Shown: positions 1 to 8,095, numbered from the stretch's first letter. The stretch is DNA of 29,700 nt from Pseudomonadota bacterium (GCA_963204845.1 CAUJIL010000062.1:1-29700); one strand, 5' to 3'. Made by a program: numbers and translations. Notes: generated by a model not told the origin, from the sequence alone.

Positions 1-456
1 CGATCCATCGTAGGTGTCGGGCATCACGACGCCGCCCTCGAAGCCCGATTCGGTCACCTCCGTCCAGCGCACGTTCGGCGTCCACAACGACTTCAACCGG
101 TTGCGATCGACGCCGTTGATGTAGAACAGTTCGTCGGTGACTTGCCGCAGCACCTCGAGGTACTGCGCATCGAAGATATCGCCGCGCGAGTTCTCGACGG
201 CGATCTGGATCGAGGTGCCGGAGGCTCCCAGATCACCCATGTGGCGCATCATCGCCTGGATGAACGGGTGCTTCATCGGGATCATCTTCTCGAAGCTGGC
301 GTCGGGACGCAGCTTCGCGGTCTGCCAGGCGAAGAACACGGTCAGCAGCGCGAACACCAGCAGCAGCAGCGGGCGGTGGTCGAAGACCAGCCGCTCGACG
401 AAGCGTTCCTCGGCGTTCGCCACCGACTCAGGCACCGGGGATTGCGGCTCGCTCAT
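1..456 (-). CDS. RND/MMPL-family exporter, N-terminal part (cut by window edge)
   Basis: The reading frame starts with ATG at 456 and stays open for 152 codons to the window edge. The protein opens with a polar stretch, then a hydrophobic segment at about residues 29-44, followed by a periplasmic-type region containing LRPDASFEKMIP and a stretch with GDLGASGTSIQIAVEN. This layout (short cytoplasmic tail, first membrane helix, large extracytoplasmic loop) matches the start of RND-superfamily exporters of the MMPL type, which move lipids or hydrophobic compounds using the proton gradient. The Ycf48-like gene upstream ends with TGA one base before this ATG, so the two are very probably cotranscribed and translationally coupled. 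The transported substrate is unknown. The family call rests on the N-terminus only. Confidence 0.8.
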   Translation of the reverse strand, partial: MSEPQSPVPESVANAEERFVERLVFDHRPLLLLVFALLTVFFAWQTAKLRPDASFEKMIPMKHPFIQAMMRHMGDLGASGTSIQIAVENSRGDIFDAQYLEVLRQVTDELFYINGVDRNRLKSLWTPNVRWTEVTESGFEGGVVMPDTYDGS

Positions 457-457
457 C

Positions 458-1606
458 TCAGCCTCCCTGCCGCGCGTTGCCCACGCCGACGCCCTCGATC
501 CGCCGCACCCCACCCTGCCCGGCCACCACCAGCGTGCCGTCGGGAGCGATCGCGGCGGCACCGAGCTGCTGGCGCATCGCGACCCGCGTGTGGTCGGTGA
601 CTACCCCCGTTTCCAGACGCACCGCCAGCATCGTGCCCATGCTGCCGACCAGCAGCACCTCGTCGCCGCCGCTGAGCGTGCCGCCGGCGAGCACGGTCTC
701 CACGCCGCTGTCGAGCGGGGTCCAGCTGTCACCGAAGTCGCGCGAGACATGCACGTTGCCCTGCAGGCCGAACACGCCCACGGTGGCCGTGCCGGGCAGG
801 CCGAGGGCGCCGAACAGCGTGCCTTCGTAAGGTGAACCCAGCGTCTCCCAGCTCGCGCCGCGATCCGCCGAGCGGTACAGCGAGCCGGCCTCACCGGCAA
901 GCAGCAGGCGCGCATCGCCGTCGGAGGCGATCGCGTAGTAATGAAGCTCGTCAGGGTTGTCGATCGACGCCGCGTCGGCATCGACCCAACTCGCACCGCC
1001 GTCGTCGGTACGCAGGAAGGTGCCGTAGGCACCGACTGCGAGGCCGTGCTGCTGATCGGTGAAGAACACGTCCATCAGCGGCGGCGGGAACACCGGTTCG
1101 GCGAGACGCTCCTCGGCCTCGGCAAGCAGCGCGCGCGCCTCCTCGAGCAGCCCGGCGTCGGCGGCGGCCTCACGCTCGAGCGCAGCCAGTTCGCTGCGCG
1201 CACGCTCGAGCCCCGCCTCGTTGCGCCGCTGCTGGGCATCGAGTCCGTCGCGCTGCAGCCGCCACGTGAGGCCGCCGTCGCCCGTCGCGACGATCATGCC
1301 GTCGTGCCCCACCGCCCAGCCATGGCGTGCATCGACGAAGAACACCGCCGTAAGCAGCACGCGCACCGGCACCGGCACCTGCGTCCAGGAACGCCCCGAG
1401 TCGTCGGAATACAGGATATGACCGTAATCGCCGACCGCGACCAGACGCTCGCCGGCACGCACGATATCGACCAGCAGGCTCGCGGCGGCACGCGGCATGA
1501 TCTCGGCCGGCTCGGGTGCCGCGCGCACGGCCGCGGCGAGCACCATCGCCGCGAGCAGCAGCACGGTGCAGCGCAGCGTGCGCGACGAAACACGGCCGGA
1601 CCTCAT
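458..1606 (-). CDS. Ycf48-like/BNR-repeat beta-propeller protein, exported
   Basis: This 382-residue protein has a signal peptide (residues 1-30, hydrophobic core LLLAAMVLAAAV, probable cleavage near VRA-A), so it should act in the periplasm. Repeated blades of the form GxxGxI-x-SDDxGxSW occur near residues 59-75, 100-116, 191-207, 239-253 and 283-296. These are the hallmark of Ycf48/BNR propellers, which in plants and cyanobacteria help assemble photosystem II; bacterial relatives outside phototrophs have no settled role. Residues about 120-170 are a charged, Ala/Glu-rich helical insertion between blades, with strong coiled-coil character. I chose the ATG at 1606 because GGGGGAG lies just upstream and the signal peptide starts there; a longer frame from 1678 lacks these. 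The gene is coupled to the RND exporter, suggesting a shared envelope complex. A TAGAAT hexamer at 1661-1656 could be its -10 box. Confidence 0.85.
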   Translation of the reverse strand: MRSGRVSSRTLRCTVLLLAAMVLAAAVRAAPEPAEIMPRAAASLLVDIVRAGERLVAVGDYGHILYSDDSGRSWTQVPVPVRVLLTAVFFVDARHGWAVGHDGMIVATGDGGLTWRLQRDGLDAQQRRNEAGLERARSELAALEREAAADAGLLEEARALLAEAEERLAEPVFPPPLMDVFFTDQQHGLAVGAYGTFLRTDDGGASWVDADAASIDNPDELHYYAIASDGDARLLLAGEAGSLYRSADRGASWETLGSPYEGTLFGALGLPGTATVGVFGLQGNVHVSRDFGDSWTPLDSGVETVLAGGTLSGGDEVLLVGSMGTMLAVRLETGVVTDHTRVAMRQQLGAAAIAPDGTLVVAGQGGVRRIEGVGVGNARQGG

Positions 1607-1715
1607 CGTCTCCCCCCGGTGTTGCTTGTGGCTTGTTGGGGTCGAATCCGCTTTGATTCTAGGCAGGGAAGAAAACACGCCGCATGATATGCGTCAAGCA
1701 AGCAGGGGAATCGCA

Positions 1716-2555
1716 ATGCAGGACAATTCGAAGCAGATCGACTACTGGAACGGCGAGGCGGGCCGGAAGTGGGCCGACAACGACGCGCATTTCGAGCGTT
1801 CGATCGGGGCACTGAACGCGCCACTGCTCGAGCGGGTTCACCCCGCCGCGACGCGCCACGCGCTGGACATAGGCTGCGGCTGCGGCAACCAGACGCTGGC
1901 GCTGGCGCGGATGCTCGGGCCCGCGGCACGCGTGACCGGCATCGACGTCTCGGAGCCGATGCTCGCGGTGGCGCGCACACGCGCGGCCGCCGACGCGGCA
2001 CGGCTGGAGTTCCTGCGCGCGGACGCAGCGACGCACGCGTTCGCACCGGGCAGTTTCGACTTGCTGTTCTCGCGCTTCGGCGTGATGTTCTTCACCGACC
2101 CGGTGGCTGCGTTCGCGAACCTGCACGGCGCCTGCATGAACGGCGCCCGGCTGGTGTTCTGCTGCTGGCAAGGCATCGAGCAGAACGACTGGCTGCGCGT
2201 GCCGATGCAGGCGCTGGCGCGGCACGTGGAGCTGCCGTCGTTCGAGCCGGAGGCGCCCGGCCCGTTCGCTTTCGGCGATCGCGAGCGCGTGCACGGCATC
2301 CTCGGCACGGCCGGATTCGCCGGTCAGCGCTTCGAGGAACTGCGCACCGAACTGAACTTTGCTCAGGGCGAGACACTGGCGCAGGCCACCGAGGCACTGG
2401 TGCAGGCCGGTCCGGCCGCGCCGCTGCTTGCCAAGCTGGAACCCGCGGCCCGCGCCCAGGCGCTGGCCGAAGTGGCGGAGGCGGTGGCACGCTACTACCG
2501 CGACGGCCGGATCCTGATGCCCTCGGCCATCTGGCTGGTCAGCGCCACTGCGTAG
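1716..2555 (+). CDS. Class I SAM-dependent methyltransferase
   Basis: The 279-residue product has the Rossmann-fold methyltransferase motif I, ALDIGCGCGNQT (about residues 49-60), followed by GIDVSEPML for motif II, a D-A pair after FLRAD, and FDLLFSRFGVMFF as motif IV. These bind S-adenosylmethionine, and the N-terminal QIDYWNGEAGRKW resembles the UbiE/type-11 small-molecule methyltransferases. The substrate cannot be told. The start at 1716 is favoured by the purine-rich GCAGGGGAA a few bases upstream; an in-frame ATG at 1689 is the main alternative. It diverges from the Ycf48-like gene across about 110 bases. The stop codon TAG (2553-2555) is itself the TAG of the GTAG head of the first REP palindrome, so the end of the gene and the repeat overlap. 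Confidence 0.88.
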   Translation: MQDNSKQIDYWNGEAGRKWADNDAHFERSIGALNAPLLERVHPAATRHALDIGCGCGNQTLALARMLGPAARVTGIDVSEPMLAVARTRAAADAARLEFLRADAATHAFAPGSFDLLFSRFGVMFFTDPVAAFANLHGACMNGARLVFCCWQGIEQNDWLRVPMQALARHVELPSFEPEAPGPFAFGDRERVHGILGTAGFAGQRFEELRTELNFAQGETLAQATEALVQAGPAAPLLAKLEPAARAQALAEVAEAVARYYRDGRILMPSAIWLVSATA

Positions 2556-2701
2556 GTCCGGGCCGTGCCCGGACATGGTTCGCGTAGGTCCGGGCTGTGC
2601 CCGGACATGAATTGTTCGGCCACAGGCCGAACCTACGGGACATCGCGTAGGTCCGGGCTGTGCCCGGACGTGGTTCGCGTAGGTCCGGGCCGTGCCCGGA
2701 C
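2552..2701. repeat. REP-like palindrome cluster, five copies
   Basis: Five 23-base elements fill the space between the methyltransferase and crotonase genes, at 2552-2574, 2584-2606, 2614-2636 (minus), 2647-2669 and 2679-2701. Each is a GTAG head whose last G opens a perfect 8-bp stem with a 3-base loop. Four copies are subfamily A (GTCCGGGC / GCCCGGAC, loop TGT or CGT) on the plus strand. The third is subfamily B (GTTCGGCC / GGCCGAAC) on the minus strand. Neighbouring A copies are joined by a 9-base linker RTGGTTCGC, giving a 32-base period. The GTAG-plus-palindrome architecture is that of REP elements mobilised by RAYT transposases; no RAYT gene is present here. In RNA these would form stable hairpins between two co-oriented genes. 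Confidence 0.9.
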
Positions 2702-2734
2702 GTGGAAGGCAGAAGCAACAACCCGGGAGGCCGC

Positions 2735-3553
2735 ATGGATTACCACCACCTGCGCTACGAGGTCGCCGACCACGTGGCGACCATCACGCTCGACAATCCG
2801 CACAAGCTCAACGCGATGTCGGGCCAGATGCTGGCCTCGTTCTCGCGCGCCATCGAAGCCGCCCGACGCGACGACGAGGTGCGCGTGGTGGTACTGACCG
2901 GCGCGGGACGCGGTTTCTGCTCGGGCATCGACACCGAAGTGCTGATAGCGCTCGCGCAGGGCAAGCCGGTGCCGGGCGCGGTCGAGGAGCACGGCCGGCG
3001 CCACGCGCTCGAGCCCGTCGGCTGGTTCGGCGTCGAGATCAGCCGCATCGAGAAGCCTACCATCGCCGCAATCAACGGGCCGGCGGTAGGCGGCGGCTTC
3101 GCGCTCGCGATGGCCTGCGATCTGCGCATCATGGCGAGCGACGCCACGATCGGGATGGCGTCCACGCACCGCTACGCGCTGCCGCCGGAAGGGGGCATCA
3201 CGTACACACTGCCGCGCATCGTCGGGCTGACGAAGGCGCTGGAACTGCTGCTGACCGGTGACCTGCTCGACGGCAACGAGGCTGAGCGGATCGGACTGGT
3301 GTTGCGCACGGTGCCGCGCGAGCGCGTGCTCGGGGAAGCGATGACGCTGGCGGCGAAGATCGCGGGCAACGGCCCGATCGGGATGGAACTGACCAAGCAG
3401 CTCGTCTACCGCGGCCTGCACGAGAACGACATCGCGACCCAGGTCGAACGCGAGGACGCGGCGCTGGCACGCGGCTTTCGCACCGAGGACTTTCACGAAG
3501 GCGCGACCGCGTGGTGGGTCGACCACCGCAAACCGGTGTTCCGCGGGCGTTGA
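2735..3553 (+). CDS. Enoyl-CoA hydratase/isomerase-family (crotonase-fold) protein
   Basis: The 272-residue product is a full-length crotonase-superfamily member. It has the oxyanion-hole segment GRGFCSGID (about residues 59-66), the second one GPAVGGGFALAMACDLRI (115-132), and the C-terminal ALELLLTGD and EAERIGLV signatures. Family members act on acyl-CoA thioesters. By eye alignment with rat enoyl-CoA hydratase, the two catalytic glutamates are replaced: Ala123 at the Glu144 position and Ser143 at the Glu164 position. Glu152, in PPEGG, sits where dienoyl-CoA isomerases carry a catalytic Asp. Ordinary hydratase activity is therefore doubtful; isomerase or another CoA-ester reaction is more likely. 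The start is set by GGGAGG at 2725-2730. The gene ends 15 bases before the convergent GGDEF-EAL stop codon. Confidence 0.87.
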   Translation: MDYHHLRYEVADHVATITLDNPHKLNAMSGQMLASFSRAIEAARRDDEVRVVVLTGAGRGFCSGIDTEVLIALAQGKPVPGAVEEHGRRHALEPVGWFGVEISRIEKPTIAAINGPAVGGGFALAMACDLRIMASDATIGMASTHRYALPPEGGITYTLPRIVGLTKALELLLTGDLLDGNEAERIGLVLRTVPRERVLGEAMTLAAKIAGNGPIGMELTKQLVYRGLHENDIATQVEREDAALARGFRTEDFHEGATAWWVDHRKPVFRGR

Positions 3554-3572
3554 GGCAACAGCCCGGATCTAC
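3550..3572 (-). repeat. Degenerate REP element at convergent gene ends
   Basis: On the minus strand the first 15 bases, GTAGATCCGGGCTGT, match the REP head and left stem arm (one difference from subfamily A, shared with the copy at 7132-7154). The right arm is decayed to TGCC plus unrelated bases. The TAG stop of the GGDEF-EAL gene (3571-3569) is the TAG of this GTAG head, and the far end covers the stop codon of the crotonase gene. It is the whole spacer between the two convergent genes. Confidence 0.6.
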
Positions 3573-6088
3573 AGGAACGCGCCCACTCCCTCCGGTGGCA
3601 CGGGACGACCCAGCAGGAAACCCTGCGCGCAATCGCAGCCTTCGCGGGCCAGGAACGCGAGCTGCTCCGCGTTCTCGACGCCTTCGGCGACCACCCGCAG
3701 CCCGAGGCTGGTCGCGAGCGCGATGATCGCGCGCACGATCGCGACGTCGTCGCTGCCTGCGGGCACGTTGCGGATGAACGAGCGGTCGATCTTCAGCGTC
3801 CCGACCGGCAGGTGCTTCAGGTACGCGAGCGAGGAGTAGCCGGTGCCGAAATCGTCGATCGACAGCTCGACGCCGATCTCGCGCACCGCTAGCAACACCT
3901 GGCTGGATTCCTCCGGCCGCTCCATGAACACGCTCTCGGTCACCTCGAGTTCCAGCCACTCGGGGCGGCAGCCGGTCTGGTCGAGAATCGCCCGCACCGC
4001 GGGCAGCAGTTCGCGACGGCGTATCTGCTCCGCCGAGACGTTGACCGCGACCCGGCCCGGATCCAGGCCGGCGTCGCGCCAGGCGCGCATCTGCCGGCAC
4101 GCGCTCCTCAGTACCCACTCGCCGATCGGCACGATCAGCCCGGTTTCCTCGGCCAGCCGGATGAACTCGCCGGGCCCCAGCAGTCCACGCCGCGGATGCT
4201 CCCATCGCAGCAAGGCCTCCACGCCGACCACGCGACGCGCGTCGATCGCGAACTGCGGCTGGTAGTGCAGGCACAGTTCGCCGGCAACGAGCGCCACGCG
4301 CAGCTCCGTCTCGAGCTGCACACGCGCCAGCGCCTGCTCGGTCATGTCCTCGGTGTAGAAGTGGATCGTGTTGCGCCCCTCGGCCTTCGAGCGGTACATC
4401 GCGGCGTCGGCGTTGCGCACCAGTGTCTGCGGATCGTTTCCGTCCTGCGGAAACAGCGCAATGCCGAGGCTCGCGCCGACATAGAGCTCGCGACCAGCGA
4501 ACCTCATCGGCGAACGGCTGCAGGCGAGGATCTTCTGCGCCAGCGCGGCCACGTGGAGCGGGTCCTGCACCTCCTCGAGCATCACGACGAATTCATCACC
4601 ACCGAGGCGAGCCACGGTGTCCTCGTCGCGCAGCAGCTCGCGCAGGCGCAGCGCCGTCTGCTGGATCACCTCGTCGCCCGCCGCGTGGCCCAGGCTGTCG
4701 TTGATGTCCTTGAAGCGGTCGAGGTCGATGAAGATCACGGCGATGCGATTGCCGGTGCGCTGCGCCTTGGCGATCGCGTGGCGCAGGCGGTCGAACAGCA
4801 ACAGACGGTTCGGCAGGTTCGTCAGGTGGTCGTGCTGCGCGAGGTGGTGCAGGTGCTGCTCCTTGCGGCGCAGTTCTTCCAGATGCTCACCGAGCATGCG
4901 CTCCATGTCGGCGAAGGTGCGCGCCAGCAGTCCGATCTCGTCGGCACGCTCGACCGGGAGTTCGCCCATCACGTGCTCGCGTGCGAAACGCCGCACCGCC
5001 TTCACCATGGTCAGCAGCGGCAACGACAGCGCGCGGGTGACCACGATCGACAACGCGACCGCGATCAGGCTGAACGCGACGATGATGTGCACGATCGCGG
5101 TACCGAGCGTGCTGGTGCCGGCGAAGATCGTCTCGAGCGGGCGCGACAGCCCCACCAGCACGAAGCGTCCGGGCGCGATGTCGCCGAACGGCAGCTTCAC
5201 GAACGCCGCCGCCAGGTCGCCGCCACCGGCATCGGCACCGTCGATCACGAAGAAGCGCGCCTCGGCCCGCCCGTCGACGATGTCCACGGTCGCCGGGTAT
5301 TCCTCCTGCACGAGCACGCGTCGGCCGCGGTCGAACCCGAATTCCCGGGCGGGATCCGGATGGATCAGGAAATCGCCCTCGCCGCTCGCGAGGTACAACT
5401 GCACGTCGCGCGTCAGATCGGCCTGCAGCGCGGCGAACAGCCCGTCGAGGTCGATGTTGAGCACCACCAGACCCGGCGCGCTCGCGGAAGTCCCCGTGAC
5501 GGCCGTGGCCACCTGCAGCGTCGGCTTGCCCAACCCGTCGCGCACGCCGGTCTCGTGGTTGATCGCGATCCGCGACAGGTAGACCGCGCGCGGCGGCAGG
5601 CGCAACGTTTCGTAGACGTACGGGTACTGGCCCTTTTCCTGCAGCTCGGCACCGCTCACGCGCACCAGCCTGCCGTTGTCACGGTCGATGCGCACGCGCT
5701 CGCGCCCGTTGTTGGCCGTCTCGATCAGGCGCAACTGGAAGTACTCGGGATGCAGCTCGAGCATCCCCGTCATCGCGCTTGCCAGGGCGTCCTCGGCCGC
5801 TGCCGCGGACGTATAGACGCCGCCCTTGTCGAGAATCGCGCGCACGACCGGCGTGGACGCCATCAGTCGCACGTCGTTCACGCTTTCCTCGAGCTGCATC
5901 GTGAAGCGCTGTCCGATCACGCGCGTCGAGGCCAGCAGCTCCTGCTGCGCGGCGTCGACCAGCAGCTTGCGACTCTCGCTGAACGAGTAGTATCCGGTCA
6001 GTCCCGCGGCCAGTACGCCGAACAGCGACATCAACAACGCGAGGCGCAGCGCGATGCCGAAGCGCGCGATCCGATCAGAAGCTTTCAA
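3569..6088 (-). CDS. Membrane sensor GGDEF-EAL protein (c-di-GMP turnover), MbaA-like
   Basis: This 839-residue protein has membrane segments at about 12-34 and 329-352 around a large periplasmic sensor domain (35-328) with Cache-like character. A HAMP-like region (about 350-402), a short helix, a GGDEF domain (about 415-580) and an EAL domain (about 592-839) follow. GGDEF is intact at 496-500, with an RxxD inhibitory site at 487-490 exactly five residues before it. EAL (624-626) and DDFGTGYSS (745-753) are also intact, so both cyclase and phosphodiesterase activity are possible. The reading frame opens with TTG at 6088, inside the end of the upstream binding-protein gene (14-base overlap), which suggests coupled translation; an internal ATG at residue 20 is less likely because it would cut into the first helix. 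The stop TAG lies in a degenerate REP head. Confidence 0.9.
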   Translation of the reverse strand: MKASDRIARFGIALRLALLMSLFGVLAAGLTGYYSFSESRKLLVDAAQQELLASTRVIGQRFTMQLEESVNDVRLMASTPVVRAILDKGGVYTSAAAAEDALASAMTGMLELHPEYFQLRLIETANNGRERVRIDRDNGRLVRVSGAELQEKGQYPYVYETLRLPPRAVYLSRIAINHETGVRDGLGKPTLQVATAVTGTSASAPGLVVLNIDLDGLFAALQADLTRDVQLYLASGEGDFLIHPDPAREFGFDRGRRVLVQEEYPATVDIVDGRAEARFFVIDGADAGGGDLAAAFVKLPFGDIAPGRFVLVGLSRPLETIFAGTSTLGTAIVHIIVAFSLIAVALSIVVTRALSLPLLTMVKAVRRFAREHVMGELPVERADEIGLLARTFADMERMLGEHLEELRRKEQHLHHLAQHDHLTNLPNRLLLFDRLRHAIAKAQRTGNRIAVIFIDLDRFKDINDSLGHAAGDEVIQQTALRLRELLRDEDTVARLGGDEFVVMLEEVQDPLHVAALAQKILACSRSPMRFAGRELYVGASLGIALFPQDGNDPQTLVRNADAAMYRSKAEGRNTIHFYTEDMTEQALARVQLETELRVALVAGELCLHYQPQFAIDARRVVGVEALLRWEHPRRGLLGPGEFIRLAEETGLIVPIGEWVLRSACRQMRAWRDAGLDPGRVAVNVSAEQIRRRELLPAVRAILDQTGCRPEWLELEVTESVFMERPEESSQVLLAVREIGVELSIDDFGTGYSSLAYLKHLPVGTLKIDRSFIRNVPAGSDDVAIVRAIIALATSLGLRVVAEGVENAEQLAFLAREGCDCAQGFLLGRPVPPEGVGAFL

Positions 6089-7124
6089 GCGCGTCCCCGG
6101 AGCGGATGCGCTCCCAGAGCCGGGTGCGCCGCGCCACGTCCTCGACCGGCTGCAGCCAGCGGATGCGTGCCGCGTCGGCGGCCGCGATCGACGGCGAGGT
6201 GGTGTTCGCCAGCCCCTGGCGCAGCGTCAGCGCCTGGCTGACGTGGTCTTCCAGCATGTAGTCGATCCAGGCCGCGACCAGGCGCGCATCGCGCGCGCCA
6301 CGCGTCATCGCCCAGCAGTCCAGCCATGCGAGTGCGCCCTCGCGCGGGATCACGTAGCCCGCGTCGATTCCCGCGTCGGCCAGCTGCTTGAGTTGCTGCG
6401 TGCCGTAGTTGCCGTAGGCGAGCGCGACGTCGTGGCGCAGGAACAGATCGACGACTTCCTCGGGCGCCTTGTAGAAAGTCAGCGCGTTGCGCCGCAGCGC
6501 GACCAGTTGGTGCGTACCCTCGCGGTACCCGGCCTCGTCGAGGTGGAACGGATCGGGCAGGCCGAGTGCCAGCGCGGTGAACGAGAACGCATGGCTGCTG
6601 CCGTCGTAGCCGATCACGCGGCCCCTGTACGCCGGATCCCACAGCGACTGCCACGACACCGGGGTCTCGCGCACCCGCGAGCGATCGTAGATCAGGCCCA
6701 TCGTCGAGTAGGTATAAGGGATCGCGTAGACCTTGCCGTCGCGCTCGAGCGCCGGCAGCCTGGCCCGATCACGGAAGGCAGGCAACTGACGACCGATATT
6801 CGGAATCGACTGCGGATCCAGTGGCACGCTGAGCGGCGCGTCGATGTAGCGCGCCAGTTCGGCCGTGTTCACCGCGAACACGTCGAAATCGGCGCCCTCG
6901 TTCGCCGCGATGCGGCTCCAGAGTTCCTCGTCGGTGTGCACCGTGGTGAGTTCGACGCGCACCCCGTGGCGGCGCTCGAACTCGTCGACCAGATCACGGT
7001 CGGCATAGCCTGGCCAGCTGAGCACGCGCAGGGTGGGCGGCGCTTCCTCCGCCGAACAATGCAGCAGCGCCGGCGCCAGCGCGGCGATGCCGATGGAGCG
7101 CAGCAGGCGACGGCGATGGATCAT
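6075..7124 (-). CDS. PotD/NspS-like periplasmic polyamine-type binding protein
   Basis: The 349-residue product matches spermidine/putrescine-binding proteins: LRVLSWPGYAD after the signal, SIPNIGRQLPAFR, GKVYAIPYTYSTMGLIYDR, SWQSLWDP, and the late stretch with FYKAPEEVVDLF and LAYGNYG. The N-terminus MIHRRRLLRS followed by a hydrophobic core is twin-arginine-like, and Cys23 after ALLH could be a weak lipoprotein site. Transport ATPase and permease genes (potABC) are absent. Instead the gene overlaps a GGDEF-EAL membrane sensor by 14 bases, as NspS pairs with MbaA in Vibrio cholerae. I infer a sensing role: ligand-loaded or empty protein docking on the sensor's periplasmic domain. The actual ligand (spermidine, norspermidine, other amine) is not readable. 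The ATG at 7124 follows the tail of a REP element that provides GGAA upstream. Confidence 0.85.
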   Translation of the reverse strand: MIHRRRLLRSIGIAALAPALLHCSAEEAPPTLRVLSWPGYADRDLVDEFERRHGVRVELTTVHTDEELWSRIAANEGADFDVFAVNTAELARYIDAPLSVPLDPQSIPNIGRQLPAFRDRARLPALERDGKVYAIPYTYSTMGLIYDRSRVRETPVSWQSLWDPAYRGRVIGYDGSSHAFSFTALALGLPDPFHLDEAGYREGTHQLVALRRNALTFYKAPEEVVDLFLRHDVALAYGNYGTQQLKQLADAGIDAGYVIPREGALAWLDCWAMTRGARDARLVAAWIDYMLEDHVSQALTLRQGLANTTSPSIAAADAARIRWLQPVEDVARRTRLWERIRSGDALESF

Positions 7125-7131
7125 CGACGCG

Positions 7132-7154
7132 GTTCCGGCACAGCCCGGATCTAC
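7132..7154 (-). repeat. Degenerate REP element inside the HDOD/binding-protein operon
   Basis: On the minus strand this reads GTAGATCCGGGC, loop TGT, GCCGGAAC, differing at three of 23 positions from subfamily A. Its GTAG head supplies the TAG stop of the HDOD gene (7153-7151), and its tail lies 7 bases before the ATG of the binding-protein gene. It therefore fills the 26-base gap between two genes that look cotranscribed, and could form a hairpin close to the second gene's ribosome-binding region. Confidence 0.7.
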
Positions 7155-8095
7155 GACCCCAGCGCCTGCGACATCGAGCGGATTTCCTGCTCGGACTCGA
7201 CCAGCACCTCGACCGCCACGGACTCGTCGAGATGGAGCTTGAGGCAGGCCGGTATCGCTTCGAGCCCGGCACCGTCGGCTGCGTCGGGCACGGCGCGCCG
7301 CGCGAGCAGGTTCGCCGCCAGCACCACGTCCGCGAGATCGGCCTTGCCGACATGCTCGCGGTCCAGCACCTCGTGCTCGTCGACCGCGATCGCGACCGGT
7401 TCCGGAAAGCCCCAGGATTCGACGATGGCGCGCCCGACGCCGGAGTGCCACTGCGCGAGCAGGTCCTCGAGCACGTCGCGATGACCGAACAGGGCCGGGA
7501 ACGCGTCCACGCGCATCAGGATGTAGAAACGGCCGATCGCGTGCAGCAGGCCGGCGAGCATCGCCTCCTCCGCATTCACGCTGTCCTTCGCCAGCCGGCG
7601 CGCCAGCACGTAGGACAGCACCGCCACGCGCACGCTGTGGTGGCGCGTGCGCTCGATGTGCCTTCGCAACGGACCGGAATCGGGCGCCTTGAACGTGCTG
7701 TCGAGCGCGAGCGCCACCGCGGCGTTGCGCACCATCTCGAAGCCGAGGCGCGCGATCGCGGTCTTCACGTCGGTGATCTCGGCGGCTCCGCGGCGCATCA
7801 GCGCCGAGTTCGCGATGCGCAGCAACCGTGCCGCCAGCACCGGCTCGGAGAGCACGATACGCCCGATCTTCTCCACCGACACGTCGGGGTCGTTGAGCGC
7901 CTCGCGCACGCGCAATGCGATGTCCGGGAACGGCGGCAGCTCGAAGCTGCCGTCCGACAGATCGCGCGCGAGTTGCTGCACGAACTCGAACGCCGCCTCC
8001 CGCGATGCCGCCAGTTCCTCGGCCGTCGGCGGGGCGGGATCGTCGTCGAGTGCCTGCTTGACGAACTCGAGCGAAGCGCTTCTGGATTCACGCAT
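7151..8095 (-). CDS. HDOD-domain signalling protein
   Basis: The 314-residue product has an HDOD domain over about residues 50-260. It starts FELPPFPDIALRVREALNDPDVSVEKIGRIVLSEPVLAARLLRIANSAL in segments typical of the family, continues through VKTAIARLGFEMVRNAAVALA, and ends with DEHEVLD. The metal-binding HD pair of true HD phosphohydrolases is absent (LLHAIGRF near 183-190), as usual for HDOD proteins, which act as scaffolds in signalling, motility or c-di-GMP pathways rather than as enzymes. It is first in a probable three-gene unit with the PotD-like and GGDEF-EAL genes. The ATG at 8095 is my choice on family length; in-frame ATGs at 8161 and 8158 would add about 22 residues, and no strong ribosome-binding site separates them. 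Confidence 0.85.
   Translation of the reverse strand: MRESRSASLEFVKQALDDDPAPPTAEELAASREAAFEFVQQLARDLSDGSFELPPFPDIALRVREALNDPDVSVEKIGRIVLSEPVLAARLLRIANSALMRRGAAEITDVKTAIARLGFEMVRNAAVALALDSTFKAPDSGPLRRHIERTRHHSVRVAVLSYVLARRLAKDSVNAEEAMLAGLLHAIGRFYILMRVDAFPALFGHRDVLEDLLAQWHSGVGRAIVESWGFPEPVAIAVDEHEVLDREHVGKADLADVVLAANLLARRAVPDAADGAGLEAIPACLKLHLDESVAVEVLVESEQEIRSMSQALGS

Noticed and set aside
1636..1662. tRNA T-arm-like sequence GGGGTCGAATCCGC
   Set aside because: No matching acceptor, D or anticodon arms can be drawn around it.
4196..6241. A 681-codon open frame on the plus strand opposite the GGDEF-EAL gene
   Set aside because: Low-complexity His/Arg/Gln-rich translation with no family motif; it is the antisense shadow of a well-supported gene in high-GC DNA.
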